The notes: generated from the letters alone by a model not told the origin. A DNA stretch of 64,000 bases from Caldimonas thermodepolymerans (GCF_015476235.1 NZ_CP064338.1:1116001-1180000); one strand, 5' to 3'. Numbered from the stretch's first letter, positions 38,660 through 48,627 are shown. Made by a program: numbers and translations.

Positions 38660-38725
38660 TCAGCGGCGGCGAACCGGCTCGCCGGCGGGCGGTTCGACCG
38701 GGTGGAGGGTGGGGCGGCCTTGCAT
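38660..38725 (-). CDS. Candidate 21-residue small protein upstream of topoisomerase IB
   Basis: ATG at 38723-38725, TGA at 38660-38662, 21 residues, proline- and arginine-rich (P-T-L-H-P-V-E-P-P, ending in VRRR). It is preceded by GAAGGAG at ideal spacing, the best Shine-Dalgarno in this intergenic stretch. Its stop is 15 bases from the topoisomerase start, which itself has a weak site, so it could act as a leader peptide or coupled small gene. Nothing else in the 38645-38952 gap looks like a gene. The call rests only on the ribosome binding site and position. Confidence 0.3.
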   Translation of the reverse strand: MQGRPTLHPVEPPAGEPVRRR

Positions 38726-38952
38726 GTGCTGCTCCTTCGGAACCTGTGCCGCCGCACGTCCGTCGAATGCAGCGGCCTGGCATGCCGGCAGGCGACGTGC
38801 CTGCCGCGGGCATGGCGCTTGCCGCGCCAGCGCCACGGCGCCCCGTGGGCGCCGCGATGGTGCGAGGGCCGGCATGGCCCCCGGGGGCGAGGGCCACAGA
38901 CGGCGTCGTCCCGCGACGCGGGCGGACCGCGAGCCAGCAGGGAGGTCGGACG

Positions 38953-40101
38953 ATGAATGCGAGACAGGGGCCGCACCTGGCCGACGTCACGATGTTCTGG
39001 AGCGCCAACAGCGGTGGCGTGCGGCGCTACATCCAGGCCAAGCGCCAGTGGCTGATGCGGCACACCGACTGGCGCCACACGATCGGCGCGCCGGTGACCG
39101 ACGCCGAGCGCATGGTGCGCATGCCCGGCGTGCCGCTGCCGTTCTCGCAGGGCTACCGGGTGCCGGTGGCGCGCGCGGCATGCGCGGAGATCCTGCGCCG
39201 CCTGCGGCCCGACCTGATCGAGGCCGGCGACCCGTACTGCCTGGCCTGGGCGGCGCTCGACGCGGCGCGCTCGCTGCACGTGGCCAGCGCGGCGTTCTGC
39301 CACAGCGACCTGGAGGAGCTTGCGGTGCGCACCTTCGGCCGGTGGGCCGCCCGGCCGGTGCGCGCCTACGTGCGCAAGCTTTACAGCCGCTTCGACCTGG
39401 TGCTCGCGCCCAGCGAGTCGATGCGCCAGCGGCTGCTCGACAGCGGCGTGCCGGCGGTCGAGCGCCAGCCGCTCGGCGTGGACACGCAGGTGTTCCACCC
39501 GCGCCGGCAGGACATGATCTGGCGCGCCTCGCTGGCGCTGCCGCCGCGTGCGCGCCTGCTGGTCTACGCCGGCCGCTTCGCGCCCGAGAAGCGCCTGGAC
39601 CTGCTGTGCCAGGCCGTGGCCCGCCTGGGCAGTCCGTACGTGCTGCTGGCGCTGGGGGCGGGCCCGACGCCGCCGTCCGGGCCGCGCGTGATCGTGCGCC
39701 GCTTCGAGCACGACAGCCTGCGCCTCGCGCACGTGCTGGCCAGCGCCGACGCGTTCGTGCATGCTGGCGACCAGGAGACCTTCGGGCTGTCCGTGCTGGA
39801 GGCCATGTCCTGTGGGCTGCCGGTGATCGCCAGCGCGCGCAAGGGGCTGGGCGAGCTGGTCGACGAGCAGGTCGGCATCGCGGTGCAGCGCCAGGATGCC
39901 CAGGGCTATGCCGAGGCGATCGAGGCCTGCTTCGCGCGCGACCGCCGGGCGCTGTCGGCGGCGGCACGGCTGCGCGCCGAACAGTACGACTGGCAGCACG
40001 TGATGCCGCAGCTGATGGGCCGCTACCGGCGCCTGCTCGGCCGGCGCGCCGAGGACGAGGCCGTGTCCGGGCGGTTGCCGCTGCCGGCCGGGCCGGCCTG
40101 A
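38953..40101 (+). CDS. Glycosyltransferase family 4
   Basis: 382 residues from the ATG at 38953, behind GGAGG. The N-terminal half has FWSANSGGVRRYIQAKRQWL with the SGG loop, EAGDPYCLAW and a FCHSDLEE segment. The donor half has VYAGRFAPEKRLDLL, LALGAGP, HAGDQETFGLSVLEAMSCGLPVIAS (E-x7-E type) and LGELVDE. It is followed four bases later by the DUF2334 gene and, across the convergent junction, by PAP2 and another GT4. A GT4-deacetylase-PAP2-GT4 neighbourhood suggests a lipid-linked sugar or glycolipid. Specific donor unknown. Confidence 0.86.
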   Translation: MNARQGPHLADVTMFWSANSGGVRRYIQAKRQWLMRHTDWRHTIGAPVTDAERMVRMPGVPLPFSQGYRVPVARAACAEILRRLRPDLIEAGDPYCLAWAALDAARSLHVASAAFCHSDLEELAVRTFGRWAARPVRAYVRKLYSRFDLVLAPSESMRQRLLDSGVPAVERQPLGVDTQVFHPRRQDMIWRASLALPPRARLLVYAGRFAPEKRLDLLCQAVARLGSPYVLLALGAGPTPPSGPRVIVRRFEHDSLRLAHVLASADAFVHAGDQETFGLSVLEAMSCGLPVIASARKGLGELVDEQVGIAVQRQDAQGYAEAIEACFARDRRALSAAARLRAEQYDWQHVMPQLMGRYRRLLGRRAEDEAVSGRLPLPAGPA

Positions 40102-40105
40102 ACGC

Positions 40106-40960
40106 ATGGACCCGCGCCTGTGCATCGTGCTGCACGACGTGGCGCCGACCACCTGGGCGGCGTGCTGCCGCGTGCTCGATGCGGTGGGCGAGCTCACGCC
40201 CGGGCCGCTGACGCTGCTGGCGGTGCCGCGCCACCACGGCGCGCCGCGCAGCCTGGCGTTCGACACCCAGCTGACGGTCCGGCTGGAGGCGGGCGACGAA
40301 CTCGCGCTGCACGGCTACACGCATCGCGACGACGGGCGCCCCCTCGGCCCGGTGGACTGGCTGATGCGGCGCTGCTACACCGCCGGCGAAGGCGAGTTCG
40401 CGGCGCTCGGGCACGAAGCCGCCCTGCAGCGCCTGGTCGCCGGCGCGCGCTGGTTCCAGGCCAACGGCTGGCCGCTGCACGGCTTCGTCGCGCCGGCCTG
40501 GCTGCTCGGGCGCGGCGCCTGGTCGGCACTGCGCGCGATGCCGCTGCTGCGCTACACCGCGACGCTGCGCCACCTGCACGCGCTGCCGCAGGGGCCGGCG
40601 CTGGCCGCGCCCTCGGTGGTGTACTCGACGCGCGCTGCGTGGCGCCGAGCGACGTCGGTGGCCTGGAACGCGTGGCAGGGCCGCTGGATGCAGCAGGCGC
40701 TGCTGGTGCGCTTCGAGCTGCACCCGCATGACGCGGACCACGCGGCGGTGCGCCGTTCGTGGCAGCAGCTGCTGGCGCGCGAGCTGGCATACCGGCGCGT
40801 CGTCACGGTGGCGGGTTTCGTGGACGCCTGGCTGGACGGGTTGCGGCCCGCCGCGGCGGGGGTGCCGGGCGGCGGCGCCGGCGCGGGTCAGAACAGCGCC
40901 AGTACCCCGAACGCCATCAACGCGCCGATGCCGGCGCCGGCCAGCACGTCGCTCGGGTAG
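40106..40960 (+). CDS. DUF2334/polysaccharide-deacetylase-like protein
   Basis: 284 residues. LCIVLHDVAPTTW (5-17) is the DUF2334 entry, where the H-D pair is the metal/base site. ELALHGYTHRDD (about 68-79) is the second metal motif, and GFVAPAWLLG (about 130-139) the third. The fold is a NodB-like barrel acting on carbohydrates. The reaction is not established for this group. The last ~30 residues are low-complexity and overlap the end of the convergent PAP2 gene by 73 bases, so the functional domain probably ends before 40890. It is coupled to the upstream GT4. Confidence 0.82.
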   Translation: MDPRLCIVLHDVAPTTWAACCRVLDAVGELTPGPLTLLAVPRHHGAPRSLAFDTQLTVRLEAGDELALHGYTHRDDGRPLGPVDWLMRRCYTAGEGEFAALGHEAALQRLVAGARWFQANGWPLHGFVAPAWLLGRGAWSALRAMPLLRYTATLRHLHALPQGPALAAPSVVYSTRAAWRRATSVAWNAWQGRWMQQALLVRFELHPHDADHAAVRRSWQQLLARELAYRRVVTVAGFVDAWLDGLRPAAAGVPGGGAGAGQNSASTPNAINAPMPAPASTSLG

Positions 40961-41469
40961 TGCAGGCCGAGCACCACGCGCGACAGCGCCACCAGCAGCG
41001 TGAACGGCACCAGCACCCAGGCCGTGCCCGGGAAGTACTCGATCAGCACGATCGAGAAGGCCACCGCGTGCAGCGTGTGCCCGGAGGGGAAGCTGAACTG
41101 GTCCAGCGCGCGCACGCAGGCGCGGATGTCCTGGCAGGCGACGTAGGGGCGGGGCCGGCTGGCCCAGCGCTTGAGCAGCAGGTAGATCGTCAGGTTCAGC
41201 AGCCCCAGCACCATCATGCGCAGCGAGCAGGCCCAGCCGCGCGCGCCGGCCACGAGCGGCAGCACGGCCATGCCGGCGTACCACAGCAGGCCGTCGCCGA
41301 GGCGGCTGACCACCGCCAGCAGCAGCACCAGCGCGGGGAAATCCGCGCCGCGGTGCAGGCGGCGGGTCCACGACAGTTCGCGCGCGGCCCACGATGCGCG
41401 GCTCGCGCGCAGCAGCAGCCCCGGGTCAAGCCGGGCAGGCGCTTCGGGCGTCCGATGTTTCCACAGCAT
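40888..41469 (-). CDS. PAP2 superfamily phosphatase (membrane)
   Basis: 193 residues with about five transmembrane helices. The three PAP2 signature blocks are present: KRWASRPRP (KxxxxxxRP), FPSGHT (PSGH) and [16 protein letters not shown] (SRxxxxxHxxxD). The family dephosphorylates lipid phosphates such as undecaprenyl pyrophosphate or phosphatidic/phosphatidylglycerol phosphate at the periplasmic face. Near the GT4/DUF2334 pair a role in recycling a lipid carrier is plausible. Its start overlaps the upstream GT4 by 44 bases in another frame, and its end overlaps the convergent DUF2334 gene by 73 bases. Confidence 0.9.
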   Translation of the reverse strand: MLWKHRTPEAPARLDPGLLLRASRASWAARELSWTRRLHRGADFPALVLLLAVVSRLGDGLLWYAGMAVLPLVAGARGWACSLRMMVLGLLNLTIYLLLKRWASRPRPYVACQDIRACVRALDQFSFPSGHTLHAVAFSIVLIEYFPGTAWVLVPFTLLVALSRVVLGLHYPSDVLAGAGIGALMAFGVLALF

Positions 41470-42583
41470 GGGCGGCTTCCCTCAGGTGGGCCTCGAAGCG
41501 GTCGAACACCGCCGGCCAGCTGGCGTGCAGCGCCGCCTGGCGCGCGCGCGTGCGCATCCAGTCCAGGCGCGGGTGCTGCAGAGCCAGCGAACGCGCGGCG
41601 TCGATGAAGGCGGCTTCCTCGCCGGGCGGGGCGAGCAGGCCGTTGTCGCGGTCGTCCACGTGCTCGCTGGCGGCACCGGCGTCGTAGGACACCACGGCCA
41701 GCCCGCTGGCCATCGCCTCCAGCACCACGTTGCCGAAGGTGTCGGTCAGGCTGGGAAACAGGAAGATGTCCGCCGAGGCGTAGTGGCGTGCCAGCGCCTC
41801 GCCGCGCAACGCGCCGACGAAGCGGGCGGCCGGGAACTCGCGCTCCCAGCGCCGCCGCATCGGCCCGTCGCCCACCACCACCATCTGCGCGTCGGGGCGC
41901 TGCCGGCGCACCGCCTCGAAGGCGCGCAAGGCCAGCGGCACGTTCTTCTCGGCGGCCAGCCGGCCGACGTAGAGCAGCACCGGGGTCCCGTCGCGTGCGC
42001 CCCATGCGGCACGCAGCGCCGCGCTGCGGTGCTGCGGCGAGAAGCACCGGGCGTCGACGCCGCGGCCGACCACCACCAGCCGCTCGAAGCCGCAGCGCGC
42101 GAGCTCGCGCCGCACCGCCTGGGTCGGCACGAGGGTGCGATGGGTCCGGTTGTGCAGCCCGCGCAGGTAGGCGCAGACCAGCGGCTCGACCCAGCCGAGG
42201 CCGTAATAGTGACTGTACTGATGGAAATTCGTGCGGAAGTCGCTCGTGACCGCGATGCCCAGCGAGCGCGCCGCGCGCACTGCCGCCCAGGCCAGCGGCC
42301 CGGGCGTGGCCACGTGCACCAGCTGGGGCCGGCGCCCTTGCCACTGTGCGCGGAAGCTGCGCGCCAGCGCCAGGCCGAAGCGCAGGTCGCGGTACATCGG
42401 CAGCGGCGCGCCACGCGTGCGCCACTCCTCGTCGTCGCGGCGCGCCAGCTCGCCCGGCTGGCGCGGGCGCACGAGCTGGACTTCGTGGCCCCGCGAACGC
42501 AGGTGCCGCACGGTCCGCTCGACGGTCAGGGCGACCCCGTTCAGTTCGGGCGGATAGGTCTCGGTGACGTAAACGATGCGCAC
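41426..42583 (-). CDS. Glycosyltransferase family 4 (mannosyltransferase-like)
   Basis: 385 residues from a GTG (42581-42583). [27 protein letters not shown] with the NGV loop, [20 protein letters not shown] and [15 protein letters not shown] are typical of the MgtA/PimB-like GT4 branch that glycosylates diacylglycerol or inositol lipids. The donor half has [27 protein letters not shown] and [24 protein letters not shown]. It would be a cytoplasmic-face enzyme making a glycolipid. Pairing with PAP2 (44-base overlap) agrees with a lipid substrate. The divergent mscS gene is 130 bases upstream. Confidence 0.87.
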   Translation of the reverse strand: MRIVYVTETYPPELNGVALTVERTVRHLRSRGHEVQLVRPRQPGELARRDDEEWRTRGAPLPMYRDLRFGLALARSFRAQWQGRRPQLVHVATPGPLAWAAVRAARSLGIAVTSDFRTNFHQYSHYYGLGWVEPLVCAYLRGLHNRTHRTLVPTQAVRRELARCGFERLVVVGRGVDARCFSPQHRSAALRAAWGARDGTPVLLYVGRLAAEKNVPLALRAFEAVRRQRPDAQMVVVGDGPMRRRWEREFPAARFVGALRGEALARHYASADIFLFPSLTDTFGNVVLEAMASGLAVVSYDAGAASEHVDDRDNGLLAPPGEEAAFIDAARSLALQHPRLDWMRTRARQAALHASWPAVFDRFEAHLREAAHAVETSDARSACPA

Positions 42584-42713
42584 GGTCAGGTTCGCAAGAC
42601 GGATGCGTCACAAGAGGGCAAATGCCATGCCCGTGCCGGTTTGTCAACGGCGCGCCGGCCCGGGCGGAGGTGCTAGGCTGCGCCGGTTCTTCCGTTTGCC
42701 ATTGACTGCAAAG

Positions 42714-43532
42714 ATGAGCTGGGATTCCCTGCAGAACGCCTTGCACGACATCGACGTGCGCCTGTTTTCGTTCGGCGGCACCGACTTCACGCTGACCTCG
42801 CTGCTGAAGCTGACGCTGGCGCTGGTGCTGCTGTTCATGCTGGCGTCGCGGTTGCGCCTGTGGATGATCAACCGCGTGCTGCTGCGCCTGCACATGGACC
42901 TCGGCACCCGCCAGGCGTTCGGCTCGATCGTGCGCTACCTGGTGCTGATCGTCGGCCTGCTGGTGATCCTGCAGAACGCGGGCATCGACCTCACTACCTT
43001 CAACGTGGTGGCCGGTGCGCTGGGCGTGGGCGTGGGCTTCGGCCTGCAGAACGTGTTCAGCAACTTCATTTCCGGCCTGATCGTGATGTTCGAGCGCCCG
43101 ATCAAGGTCGGCGACCGCATCGAGGTGGGCGGCGTCGAGGGCGTGGTGCAGGAGATCGGCGCGCGGCGCACGACGGTGGTCACCAACGACAACATCGCGA
43201 TCCTGCTGCCCAACCAGCGCTTCATCACCGACAACGTGGTCAACCTGGTGCACCTGGAGCGCCCGGTGCGGCTGCGCGTGCCGGTCAGCGTCCCGTCCGG
43301 CACCGACATCGGCCTGGTACGCCGGCTGCTGGAGGAGGCCGCCCGCAGCAACCCGCGCGTGCTCGGCGAACCGGCGCCCGCGGTGCTGCTGCTGTCGATC
43401 GGGGGGGCCGCGATGAGCTTCGAGCTGGCGGCCTGGTACGACCCTTCCGGGTGCAGCCGGCAGCAGCTGCACAGCGAGCTGAACTACGCCATCGTCGAGC
43501 GGCTGCGCGCCCACGGCATCGCCGGCGCATAG
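42714..43532 (+). CDS. Small-conductance mechanosensitive channel (MscS family)
   Basis: 272 residues. Three transmembrane helices (about 25-45, 60-80 and 85-115). The third is the glycine/alanine pore helix ([33 protein letters not shown]), followed by the beta domain [24 protein letters not shown] and [11 protein letters not shown]. The C-terminal alpha/beta domain is complete. It opens under membrane tension to release osmolytes after hypo-osmotic shock. The ATG at 42714 follows AGACT-poor sequence without a strong Shine-Dalgarno. It is divergent from the GT4 gene. Confidence 0.92.
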   Translation: MSWDSLQNALHDIDVRLFSFGGTDFTLTSLLKLTLALVLLFMLASRLRLWMINRVLLRLHMDLGTRQAFGSIVRYLVLIVGLLVILQNAGIDLTTFNVVAGALGVGVGFGLQNVFSNFISGLIVMFERPIKVGDRIEVGGVEGVVQEIGARRTTVVTNDNIAILLPNQRFITDNVVNLVHLERPVRLRVPVSVPSGTDIGLVRRLLEEAARSNPRVLGEPAPAVLLLSIGGAAMSFELAAWYDPSGCSRQQLHSELNYAIVERLRAHGIAGA

Positions 43533-43608
43533 CACGGGCGCCGGCCCGCCGGCGGGGCACAGGGCTTGCTGCGCGAGGCCCACACCTCCACAACGCAAGC
43601 GAGCCGCC

Positions 43609-44598
<990 letters not shown>

Positions 44599-44651
44599 AA
44601 CCGAAGGCGGCGGCACGCGGCTTGCCGGTCCCGGGGCATGCCAACCACCGT

Positions 44652-44672
44652 CCGCACCGCCACAGGGTGCGG
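44652..44672 (+). promoter_or_regulatory. Hairpin just before the outer-membrane barrel gene's ribosome binding site
   Basis: CCGCACC and GGTGCGG flank a 7-base loop and end one base before CAAGGAG of the next gene. It could stabilise the 5' leader or influence translation. No T-tract follows, so it is not a terminator. Confidence 0.35.
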
Positions 44673-44684
44673 CAAGGAGCCGAA

Positions 44685-45290
44685 ATGAGCCAACGTCGTC
44701 TTCGCCGTTCGGCCTGCGCCTGGGGGCTTGCCGCCCTGGCGCTGCCGGCAATGGCCCAGGACGGGCAGGGCCTGCGCGTGCAGGAGCGCCCCTCCTGGAT
44801 TCCGCACACCACGCATGGCTACCTGGGGATCAACCTCGGCCGCAGCGACTTCGACGTTTCCTGCAGCGGGGGCTTCCGCTGCGACCGCACCGACTGGGGC
44901 GGCAAGATCTCCCTGGGCGGCATGGCCACGCCCAACTTCGGCGTGGAGGTGGGTTACGTCAACGTCGGCGAGGCCGACCGCGATGGCGGATCGACCGAGG
45001 CACAGGGCATCAACATCAGCGCCGTCGGCGTGCTGCCGCTGTCGACCTCGTTCAGCCTGGTGGGGCGGCTCGGCACCACCTACGGCTGGACCGACACCAG
45101 CGCCTCGTCGCAGTCCGGGGCCGACACCGGCAGCGCGCACGGCTTCGGCCTGAGCTACGGTGCCGGACTGTCGCTGGACCTGTCGCGCGACTGGGCTGCG
45201 GTGCTGGAGTGGGACCGCTACCGCTTCCGCTTCGAAGGCGGGCGCGACGACGTGGACCTGTACTCGATCGGCCTGAAGTACAAGTTCTGA
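44685..45290 (+). CDS. Outer-membrane beta-barrel protein (opacity/OmpA-like domain)
   Basis: 201 residues. A signal peptide (RRLRRSACAWGLAALALPAMAQ, cleavage after AMA around 24) precedes a barrel of about eight strands: GYLGINLGRSDFDV, GGKISLGGMATPNFGVEVGYVNV, INISAVGVLPLS, FSLVGRLGTTYGW, GFGLSYGAGLSLDLS, and the final DLYSIGLKYKF ending in Phe, the barrel-assembly signature. CAAGGAG precedes the ATG at 44685. Two Cys near residues 63-68 could form a disulfide in a loop. Role unknown; such small barrels stabilise the envelope or bind lipids. The next gene starts 24 bases downstream. Confidence 0.85.
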   Translation: MSQRRLRRSACAWGLAALALPAMAQDGQGLRVQERPSWIPHTTHGYLGINLGRSDFDVSCSGGFRCDRTDWGGKISLGGMATPNFGVEVGYVNVGEADRDGGSTEAQGINISAVGVLPLSTSFSLVGRLGTTYGWTDTSASSQSGADTGSAHGFGLSYGAGLSLDLSRDWAAVLEWDRYRFRFEGGRDDVDLYSIGLKYKF

Positions 45291-45314
45291 GATCGGGCCG
45301 CGAGGAGATCCGCG

Positions 45315-45695
45315 ATGCACACGACCTGGCGGCACGCCGCGATCGGTTGGGTCTGGGCCGGCGCCGCGCTGGCCCAGCCGGTGTCCTCCCCCGTGACGGG
45401 CCGCCCGCCGCCGGAGGTCGGGCCGGCACCGGTGGTGCAGCCCGATGCGGTGCGCCACGCCGAGGGCAGCGAAGGCGCCCGCCCGCGCAGCGACCCGTTC
45501 ATGGACTTCAACGACCCGCGCCTGCGCGACGAGATGTCGCGCTGCACCGCGCAGGCCCGCGAGGCGCGCGGGGACTGCGTGCGCGGGCTGGGGGCGGGCC
45601 CGCCCGCCGACGCGCGCGAACCCGCGCCGGCGGCACCCCGCGACCCGGGGCGGCCGCTGCGCGATCGCGACCCGGGCCTGCGCCTGCCGCGCTGA
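45315..45695 (+). CDS. Small secreted protein of unknown function
   Basis: 126 residues. A short hydrophobic N-terminus (HAAIGWVWAGAALAQ) looks like a signal peptide cleaved around residue 20. The mature part is Pro/Arg/Asp-rich with a conserved-looking core FMDFNDPRLRDEMSRCTAQAREARGDCVRGL (two Cys), then a low-complexity tail. GAGGAG precedes the ATG at 45315. It follows the barrel gene by 24 bases and may be co-transcribed. The end is six bases from the convergent exporter gene. I do not recognise the family. Confidence 0.6.
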   Translation: MHTTWRHAAIGWVWAGAALAQPVSSPVTGRPPPEVGPAPVVQPDAVRHAEGSEGARPRSDPFMDFNDPRLRDEMSRCTAQAREARGDCVRGLGAGPPADAREPAPAAPRDPGRPLRDRDPGLRLPR

Positions 45696-45701
45696 AGGCG
45701 C

Positions 45702-46814
45702 TCAACGCGGCGGGCGGCGCGCCAGCAGCGGCCCGAACGGCTGCGGCGGGGTGTCGACCTCGTTGATGAAACCGCACAGCACGCGCAGCCGCGGCACGCG
45801 CCGGCACACGGTGCGCAACGCCAGCAGCATCGGCACGGCGATCAGCGCGCCGGCCATGCCCCAGATCCAGCCCCACAGCAGCACCGACAGGAACACGAAC
45901 ACCGGGTTCAGGCGCAGGCGCCGGCCCATCAGCCAGGGGCCGACCAGGTTGCTCTCCAGCGCGTTGAGCGCGAGGTAGGCCAGCGCCGGCGCGAGCATCA
46001 GCCCGGCGTGGTCGAACGTGGTGATGCCGGCCATCAGCAGCAGCACGGCCATCAGCACCGGGCCGATGTAGAAGACGAAGTTCAGCAGCGCCGCCAGCGT
46101 CCCCCACAGGATCGGGTTGGGCAGGCCGATGGCGTGCAGCACCAGGCCCGTGCCGATGCCCAGCCCGATGTTGAGCAGCGTCATCGTGGTCAGGAACCGG
46201 CCGATGTCGCGCTGCGCCTCGCGGATGCCCGACAGCACCAGGGCCCGCACCCGCGGGCGCCCGATCGCCAGCATCGTGCGCCACACCAGGTGGTACTCGG
46301 TGCACAGCAGGAAGAACAGCAGGATGACCGTCGCGGCGGCGGAGACCACGAAGTACCAGAACTGCCCCAGCACGACGCGCGTCAGCGCCATGCCCTCGTG
46401 GCGCAGCTGTTCCTGCAGCTGCGCGTCGTCCAGCGGCGAGGCGGCAGGGGCGGCCGGCTGCCCGTTGCCGAACAGGGCGGCGCGCAGCCGCTCCAGCGCC
46501 TCCATCAGCTGCTGCAGGTTGGCCGGGGCGCGCTCCCACCAGGTCGCCGCCGGCGTGACGAGCGTGCTGCCGAACAGCAGCAGCGCCGCGACCAGCGACA
46601 CCAGCACCAGCCCGGCGCCGGCCGGCGCAGGCAACCCGAGGTCGCGCAGGCGCCGCACCGCCGGGGCGAGCACGAAGGTCAGCAGCACGGCCAGCGTCAC
46701 CGGCAGCAGCACCAGCTTGGCCGCGCGCAGCAGGAAGACGGTGGCGACGACCAGCAGCGCCAGCCCGACCCAGCGCGGCACGCCGCGCGTCCGGGGTGCG
46801 GTCGGCGTGCCCAT
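45702..46814 (-). CDS. AI-2E family transporter (TqsA/PerM-like)
   Basis: 370 residues from the ATG at 46812-46814. An upstream extension is Arg/Pro/His-rich and unlikely to be translated. About eight transmembrane helices: two near the N-terminus (VGLALLVVATVFLLR, LLPVTLAVLLTFVLAP), a soluble middle region with EALERLRAALFG, and a C-terminal bundle with TLLNIGLGIGTGLVLHAIGLPNPILWGTLAALLNFVFYIGP, the hallmark of the family, and ALESNLVGPWLMGRRLRLNPVFVF. Members export small solutes or signals or exchange ions. The substrate here is unknown. Confidence 0.9.
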   Translation of the reverse strand: MGTPTAPRTRGVPRWVGLALLVVATVFLLRAAKLVLLPVTLAVLLTFVLAPAVRRLRDLGLPAPAGAGLVLVSLVAALLLFGSTLVTPAATWWERAPANLQQLMEALERLRAALFGNGQPAAPAASPLDDAQLQEQLRHEGMALTRVVLGQFWYFVVSAAATVILLFFLLCTEYHLVWRTMLAIGRPRVRALVLSGIREAQRDIGRFLTTMTLLNIGLGIGTGLVLHAIGLPNPILWGTLAALLNFVFYIGPVLMAVLLLMAGITTFDHAGLMLAPALAYLALNALESNLVGPWLMGRRLRLNPVFVFLSVLLWGWIWGMAGALIAVPMLLALRTVCRRVPRLRVLCGFINEVDTPPQPFGPLLARRPPR

Positions 46815-46995
46815 CAGCACGCGGCGGCCGGCCCCGGGCGGCGGGGGGCGGAGGGCGACCGCGCGGGCGTGCGGATGCGGGTGGCGATGGGACGCAGCGG
46901 ACGGGGGAACATGCCGGGCCTCTCCAGGGTGTCGTGCGGGGAATCGCAACCGCGGCAGCAGTTTTCGTTCCCGCGCGCGGCTGGGGGCGGCCTGC

Positions 46996-47001
46996 GACAA
47001 T
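46996..47001 (+). promoter_or_regulatory. Possible -10 element giving a leaderless rarA transcript
   Basis: GACAAT ends seven bases before the rarA ATG at 47009 with no Shine-Dalgarno between. The arrangement repeats the one seen before the acetyltransferase at 11411. No clear -35. Confidence 0.3.
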
Positions 47002-47008
47002 CGGGTGC

Positions 47009-48331
47009 ATGTCCGACCTGCTGTCCTTCGCCGATCCGCCTGCCGCCCCCGACATGCCCCTGGCCGAGCGCCTGCGTCCGCGCAGCCTGGACGAGGTCAT
47101 CGGCCAGCAGCACCTGCTCGGGCCGGGCAAGCCGCTGCGCGCCGCGTTCGAGTCGGGGCAGCCTCACTCGATGATCCTGTGGGGCCCGCCCGGCGTCGGC
47201 AAGACCACGCTGGCGCGGCTGATGGCCGACGCCTTCGACGCGCAGTTCATCCAGATCTCGGCGGTGCTGGGCGGGGTCAAGGACATCCGCGACGCGGTGG
47301 AGCAGGCGCAGGTGGCGCGCAGCCAGGGCCGGCGCACCATCGTGTTCGTCGACGAGGTGCACCGCTTCAACAAGGCCCAGCAGGACGCCTTCCTGCCGCA
47401 TGTCGAGTCGGGGCTGTTCACCTTCATCGGCGCGACCACCGAGAACCCGTCGTTCGAGGTCAACTCGGCGCTGCTGTCGCGCGCCACCGTGCACGTGCTG
47501 CAGGCGCTGGGCGACGAGGACATGCGCGCGCTGCTCGAACGCGCCCGCGCGCTGCTCGGCTCGCCGGGGCTGACCGACGCCGCCCGCGACCGCCTGATCG
47601 GCTATGCCGACGGCGACGCGCGCCGCCTGCTCAACACCTACGAGAACCTGGTGCGCATGTGCGGCCCGCAGGGCGTGCTGGAGATCGACGAGGCGATGCT
47701 GGAGCGCTCGCTGGGCGAGCAGCTGCGGCGCTACGACAAGGGTGGCGAACAGTTCTACGACACCATCTCGGCGCTGCACAAGTCGGTGCGCGGCTCCGAC
47801 CCGGACGCCGCGCTGTACTGGCTGGTGCGCATGCTCGACGGCGGCGTCGACGCACGCTACATCGCGCGCCGCCTGATCCGCATGGCCTGCGAGGACATCG
47901 GCCTGGCGGACCCGCGCGCGCTGCGCCTGACCCTCGATGCGGCCGAGACCTACGAGCGGCTCGGCTCGCCCGAGGGCGAGCTGGCGCTGGCCGAGGCGGT
48001 GGTCTACCTGGCCGTCGCGGCCAAGTCCAACGCCGTCTACGCCGCCTACAACGCCGTGCGCGCCTTCGTGAAGCGCGACGGCACGCGGCCCGTGCCGCTG
48101 CACCTGCGCAACGCCCCGACCCGCCTGATGAAGGACCTGGGCTACGGCAAGGGCTACCGCTACGCGCACGACGAGGAAGACGCCTTCGCCGCGGGCGAGC
48201 GTTATTTCCCCGAGGGTATTCCCGAGGACCTGCGTTTCTACGAGCCGGCGCCTCGCGGGCTGGAGATCCGCATCGGTGAAAAACTCGAAGAATTGCGCAA
48301 AAGGAACGAGGAATCGCGTAAAAGGCGATGA
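47009..48331 (+). CDS. rarA: Replication-associated recombination protein A (AAA+ ATPase)
   Basis: 440 residues, full length. PLAERLRPRSLDEVIGQQHLLG is the family start. Walker A GPPGVGKTTLAR, Walker B IVFVDEVHRFNKAQQDAFLP, sensor-1 GATTENPSFEVN and an Arg finger (LLSRA) are intact. The C-terminal oligomerisation domain has YDTISALHKSVRGSDPDAALYWLVRML and PVPLHLRNAPTRLMK. RarA/MgsA works at stalled replication forks, with single-strand binding protein and the clamp loader. It has its own promoter and is followed by a hairpin before the liv operon. Confidence 0.95.
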   Translation: MSDLLSFADPPAAPDMPLAERLRPRSLDEVIGQQHLLGPGKPLRAAFESGQPHSMILWGPPGVGKTTLARLMADAFDAQFIQISAVLGGVKDIRDAVEQAQVARSQGRRTIVFVDEVHRFNKAQQDAFLPHVESGLFTFIGATTENPSFEVNSALLSRATVHVLQALGDEDMRALLERARALLGSPGLTDAARDRLIGYADGDARRLLNTYENLVRMCGPQGVLEIDEAMLERSLGEQLRRYDKGGEQFYDTISALHKSVRGSDPDAALYWLVRMLDGGVDARYIARRLIRMACEDIGLADPRALRLTLDAAETYERLGSPEGELALAEAVVYLAVAAKSNAVYAAYNAVRAFVKRDGTRPVPLHLRNAPTRLMKDLGYGKGYRYAHDEEDAFAAGERYFPEGIPEDLRFYEPAPRGLEIRIGEKLEELRKRNEESRKRR

Positions 48332-48404
48332 TTCTCCCGAATCGTTGTTGGATTCACGGAGAAAGAAGGGTAAACCCCGAATTTTTCACCACATGACCCG
48401 TGGA

Positions 48405-48410
48405 TACAAT
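48405..48410 (+). promoter_or_regulatory. livH: Possible -10 element for the liv operon
   Basis: TACAAT, with T-rich sequence 17 bases upstream (TTTTTC) as a weak -35. It lies about 218 bases before livH, in an AT-richer stretch than the rest of the window. Confidence 0.4.
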
Positions 48411-48435
48411 CCGCGCCACTTTGCGGGTCGAAGAG

Positions 48436-48465
48436 GGGAAGATTCGGGTTAACCCGTAAATCCTC
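48436..48465 (+). promoter_or_regulatory. Palindrome in the liv leader, possible operator
   Basis: A perfect 12-base palindrome CGGGTTAACCCG (48445-48456) is flanked by AGAGG/CCTCT-type arms, making an extended imperfect inverted repeat of about 30 bases. It starts about 30 bases after the TACAAT element, where a regulator could bind or a leader hairpin could form. Confidence 0.45.
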
Positions 48466-48479
48466 TGTGTCGGTCTGCT

Positions 48480-48512
48480 CGAGCCGGCAGCGGGACTCTC
48501 GTTGCCGGCTCG
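48480..48512 (+). terminator. Hairpin between rarA and livH
   Basis: A 13-base stem (one G-T pair) with a 7-base loop, followed by CTGTTT. It may end rarA transcripts or act as an attenuator in the liv leader. The T-tract is weak. Confidence 0.4.
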
Positions 48513-48627
48513 CTGTTTGGGCCTAGAGTGGGAATCGTGCCCGACGCATGCCGTGCCGTCCGTCGGCGCGCGGGGGTGGGTCCGGTTTTTGCTCCGCCCC
48601 GCGTTCACTTTTCCTGGAGACCGACTG

